From Bacteroidales bacterium UBA1800 (lineage in GTDB: Bacteria; Bacteroidota; Bacteroidia; Bacteroidales; VadinHA17), in NCBI GenBank assembly GCA_002319915.1, contig DCFQ01000041.1:18912-60733 (forward strand): 41,822 nt of DNA, read 5' to 3'. Position 1 is the stretch's first letter; every line of letters starts with the position of its first letter. A program made the translations under genes and the position numbers. Shown one piece after another: positions 39,921 to 41,822 of the stretch. The notes beneath the pieces are model-generated. The model did no database searches. It worked only from the letters and a program-made list of their open reading frames with translations, and was not told where the DNA came from.

Positions 39921-41822
39921 CTATTTCACCGGGTACGGCGGAGGCCCCGGGATCTCTTTCTCTTTGGTCTTCAGATCATCGAGGATCACCTCTATTGCCT
40001 TATTAAGCTGTTGATCGGTACCGGTATATTCAAGGTACGGGTCATTGTCAACGGTTATATCAGGCTCAACCCCGACACCTTCAATTATCCACTTCTGCCC
40101 CTCAAGGTCATATCTTGAAAACTCCGGTTTATTGAGAAATCCTCCGTCTACGAACGGGAGCGATCCCCTGATCCCGACTACGCCGCCCCAGGTCCTCTTT
40201 CCTATCACCGTGCCGAGCTTGTAGAATTTGAACCTATAGGTTACGATGTCTCCGTCGGAAGCGGAAAACTCATCACACAGCATTGCCATGGGGCCGTAAA
40301 GGGTTCCGTCAGGATCGACACCCGGCTTCGTATTTCTGGCGATTGTGATCATCGCCGCGATTCTTCTCAGCCTCTCGATAATGATACTGGAAACAAAACC
40401 GCCCCCGTTGCCTCTCACGTCGACTATCAGGGCCTTTTTGTTCAGCTGTGGGAAATAGTATTTCACGAATTCATTCAGCCCTTCGACTCCCATGTCGGGG
40501 ATATGGACATATCCTACCTTTCCGCCCGTGGCCTTGCTGACCTTATCAATGTTTCCCTGGACCCATTTCAGGTAATAGAGCTTCGATTCATCGGGTATGG
40601 GAAGAACCGTGACTTCCCTGCTTCCCTGTTCAGCGGGAACGGAGTTAAGCTTAAGCCTTACCTGCTTGCCTGCCTTGTTCAGGAGGGATTCATAGATATT
40701 GTTCATTCCCTTCACACTCTTCCCGTCGACTGCAATTATATAATCACCTTCATTTGCATTTACCCCGATTTCAGTGAGCGGCGACCTGACGCTCGTATAC
40801 CAGTTCTCTCCCTTGAGGATCTTATCGATCCTGAAGTAACCGCTTCCGGCGTCTTTGGAAATTTCTGCACCCAGAAGCCCGGTGCTGATCCTGGCAACAG
40901 GAGGCCTTTCGCCGCCTCCCACATATGTATGTCCTATGCTCAGTTCCCCGATCAGCTCCCCGATGATATAGGTAAGATCATTCCTGTTGTTTGCATATTT
41001 GACCAGCTCTCCGTATTTTTCACCCTGGGCTTTCCAGTCGACCCCGTGCATATTAGGGGCAAAAAAGAAATCCCGCATCTGCCGCCATGATTCGTGGTAG
41101 ATCTGATCCCACTCCGCATGCGGGTCGACGGTCATCTGGAGCCCTGCCAGATTCAGCTTGTCGGTTATCCTGAATTCGGAAACGGGAGTATCAATTATTG
41201 CATACGAATCATTCTGCGCAACGAGCATCTTTTTCCTGTCTGCCGACAGTTCATAGCCATTCAGGTCGCCAAGGACCTTTTCCTCCCTTTTATCAAAATC
41301 ATAGAGGCACAGTTTTGTTTTCTCATCATTCTGTCCGCGCCGGAGATAATAAAGCTTGTTACCTGCGGAATTAAGGCTAAAGTAATTTGATGCATCAACC
41401 GGGATTTTAGCGATCCTGCCCTGTATTCCATCAATATCTATCTGGAATTCAGGACTTTTTGGAGGTTCTTTGGATTCTTTCTTTTTGTCTGTCTCTGCCG
41501 GTTTGGGCTGTTCGGCTTTCAGCTCCACTTCATCGCTGCGCAGGTTCAGCAGTGAAGGGACATCCTTTCCAAGGGTGATGAAATAGAGCCCGTTCATATC
41601 GGAATAGCTTATGGTACTTTCAACATCGCTGAATTGCGGGCTGAAATCGCGTGATGACACAAAGAACAGGTACTTCCCGTCGGAGCTAAAGGTTCCGGTG
41701 GATGAATTATACCAGTTCTCAGTAACGGGATATGTTCTTTTCCCGGCGAGTGAATAGAGGAAAACCTGCTGGAACCTGTTTTCACCGTTTCTTGTATAGG
41801 CGATCCACTTGCTGTCGGGCGA
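39921..41822 (-). CDS. Tricorn-like S41 family protease, N terminus cut by the window edge
   Basis: The frame is open to the window's right edge, giving 633 codons with the stop; a start inside the window is not expected. The first part is a beta-propeller end (SPDSKWIAYTR, GTFSSDGKYLFFVSS, AGNKLYYLRRGQ). Then come the tricorn core region (ESWRQMRDFFFAPNMHGVDW), the His of the active site (LSIGHTYVGG), a PDZ domain (GVNANEGDYIIAVDGKSV) and the S41 catalytic domain: DVRGNGGGFVSS, nucleophile Ser in DEFSASDGD, and a Glu in EGVGVEPDI. A secreted or periplasmic peptide-degrading enzyme is likely. A lysine-rich, glutamate-rich linker (about 55-75 residues into the in-window part after 41660) joins propeller and core. 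Confidence 0.92.
   Translation of the reverse strand, partial: SPDSKWIAYTRNGENRFQQVFLYSLAGKRTYPVTENWYNSSTGTFSSDGKYLFFVSSRDFSPQFSDVESTISYSDMNGLYFITLGKDVPSLLNLRSDEVELKAEQPKPAETDKKKESKEPPKSPEFQIDIDGIQGRIAKIPVDASNYFSLNSAGNKLYYLRRGQNDEKTKLCLYDFDKREEKVLGDLNGYELSADRKKMLVAQNDSYAIIDTPVSEFRITDKLNLAGLQMTVDPHAEWDQIYHESWRQMRDFFFAPNMHGVDWKAQGEKYGELVKYANNRNDLTYIIGELIGELSIGHTYVGGGERPPVARISTGLLGAEISKDAGSGYFRIDKILKGENWYTSVRSPLTEIGVNANEGDYIIAVDGKSVKGMNNIYESLLNKAGKQVRLKLNSVPAEQGSREVTVLPIPDESKLYYLKWVQGNIDKVSKATGGKVGYVHIPDMGVEGLNEFVKYYFPQLNKKALIVDVRGNGGGFVSSIIIERLRRIAAMITIARNTKPGVDPDGTLYGPMAMLCDEFSASDGDIVTYRFKFYKLGTVIGKRTWGGVVGIRGSLPFVDGGFLNKPEFSRYDLEGQKWIIEGVGVEPDITVDNDPYLEYTGTDQQLNKAIEVILDDLKTKEKEIPGPPPYPVK

Overview
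The window comes from a member of the Bacteroidota, probably an environmental anaerobe of the Bacteroidales/Marinilabiliales type. Supporting signs: promoters of the TTTG-N19/21-TAnnTTTG form, weak Shine-Dalgarno sequences, many SPII lipoproteins, two DUF4249 lipoproteins, a FISUMP-domain lipoprotein, proteins carrying the GldL-type 'LFKxQHWPG' transmembrane motif, and ATPase-less FtsX/MacB-type permeases. No rRNA, tRNA, CRISPR array, phage or transposase was seen.

Layout. 0.3-3.1 kb: PadR regulator followed by two membrane proteins built from GldL-like transmembrane hairpins. 3.1-6.3 kb (minus strand): a lipoprotein metallophosphoesterase coupled to a beta-barrel protein, a DJ-1/PfpI-like protein lacking the usual cysteine, and a hotdog thioesterase. 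6.4-8.1 kb: ADP-ribosylglycohydrolase overlapping a secreted sugar isomerase/epimerase-like protein. 8.4-9.6 kb: two small exported proteins.

9.8-13.0 kb is the standout region: arsR - hgcA - hgcB - acr3 - small cysteine-rich protein. HgcA (corrinoid protein with the NVWCAAGK cap helix and a five-helix membrane domain) and HgcB (two 4Fe-4S motifs, Cys73, terminal Cys-Cys) are the two proteins known to be required for mercury methylation. The operon has a near-consensus Bacteroidota promoter whose -7 element lies inside a perfect ATGTCG-N8-CGACAT inverted repeat, the expected place for ArsR repression. The coupling to an arsenite exporter suggests joint metal/metalloid control.

13.0-15.2 kb: bacterioferritin and two lipoproteins. 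15.3-21.1 kb: two very large secreted multidomain proteins, a GH43-like/esterase fusion and an M28 peptidase/beta-helix fusion. 21.5-25.5 kb: a secreted alpha/beta hydrolase and a tandem pair of DUF4249 lipoproteins. 25.5-29.1 kb: an Nramp transporter fused to a universal stress domain, an ECF sigma factor with a small membrane partner, and a small dimeric alpha/beta-barrel protein with a clear intrinsic terminator. 29.5-34.3 kb: two convergent FtsX-type permeases without an ATPase. 34.5-36.0 kb: a secreted metallo-beta-lactamase-fold hydrolase and a PKD lipoprotein. 36.2-39.7 kb: two overlapping ABC exporter half-transporters that form a heterodimer with one degenerate ATP site. 39.9 kb to the right edge: a tricorn-like S41 protease, cut at its N terminus.

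Intergenic regions carry dispersed short palindromes (TGTCCCGATA type) and degenerate repeats. All functional calls are from reading motifs; no database search was run.
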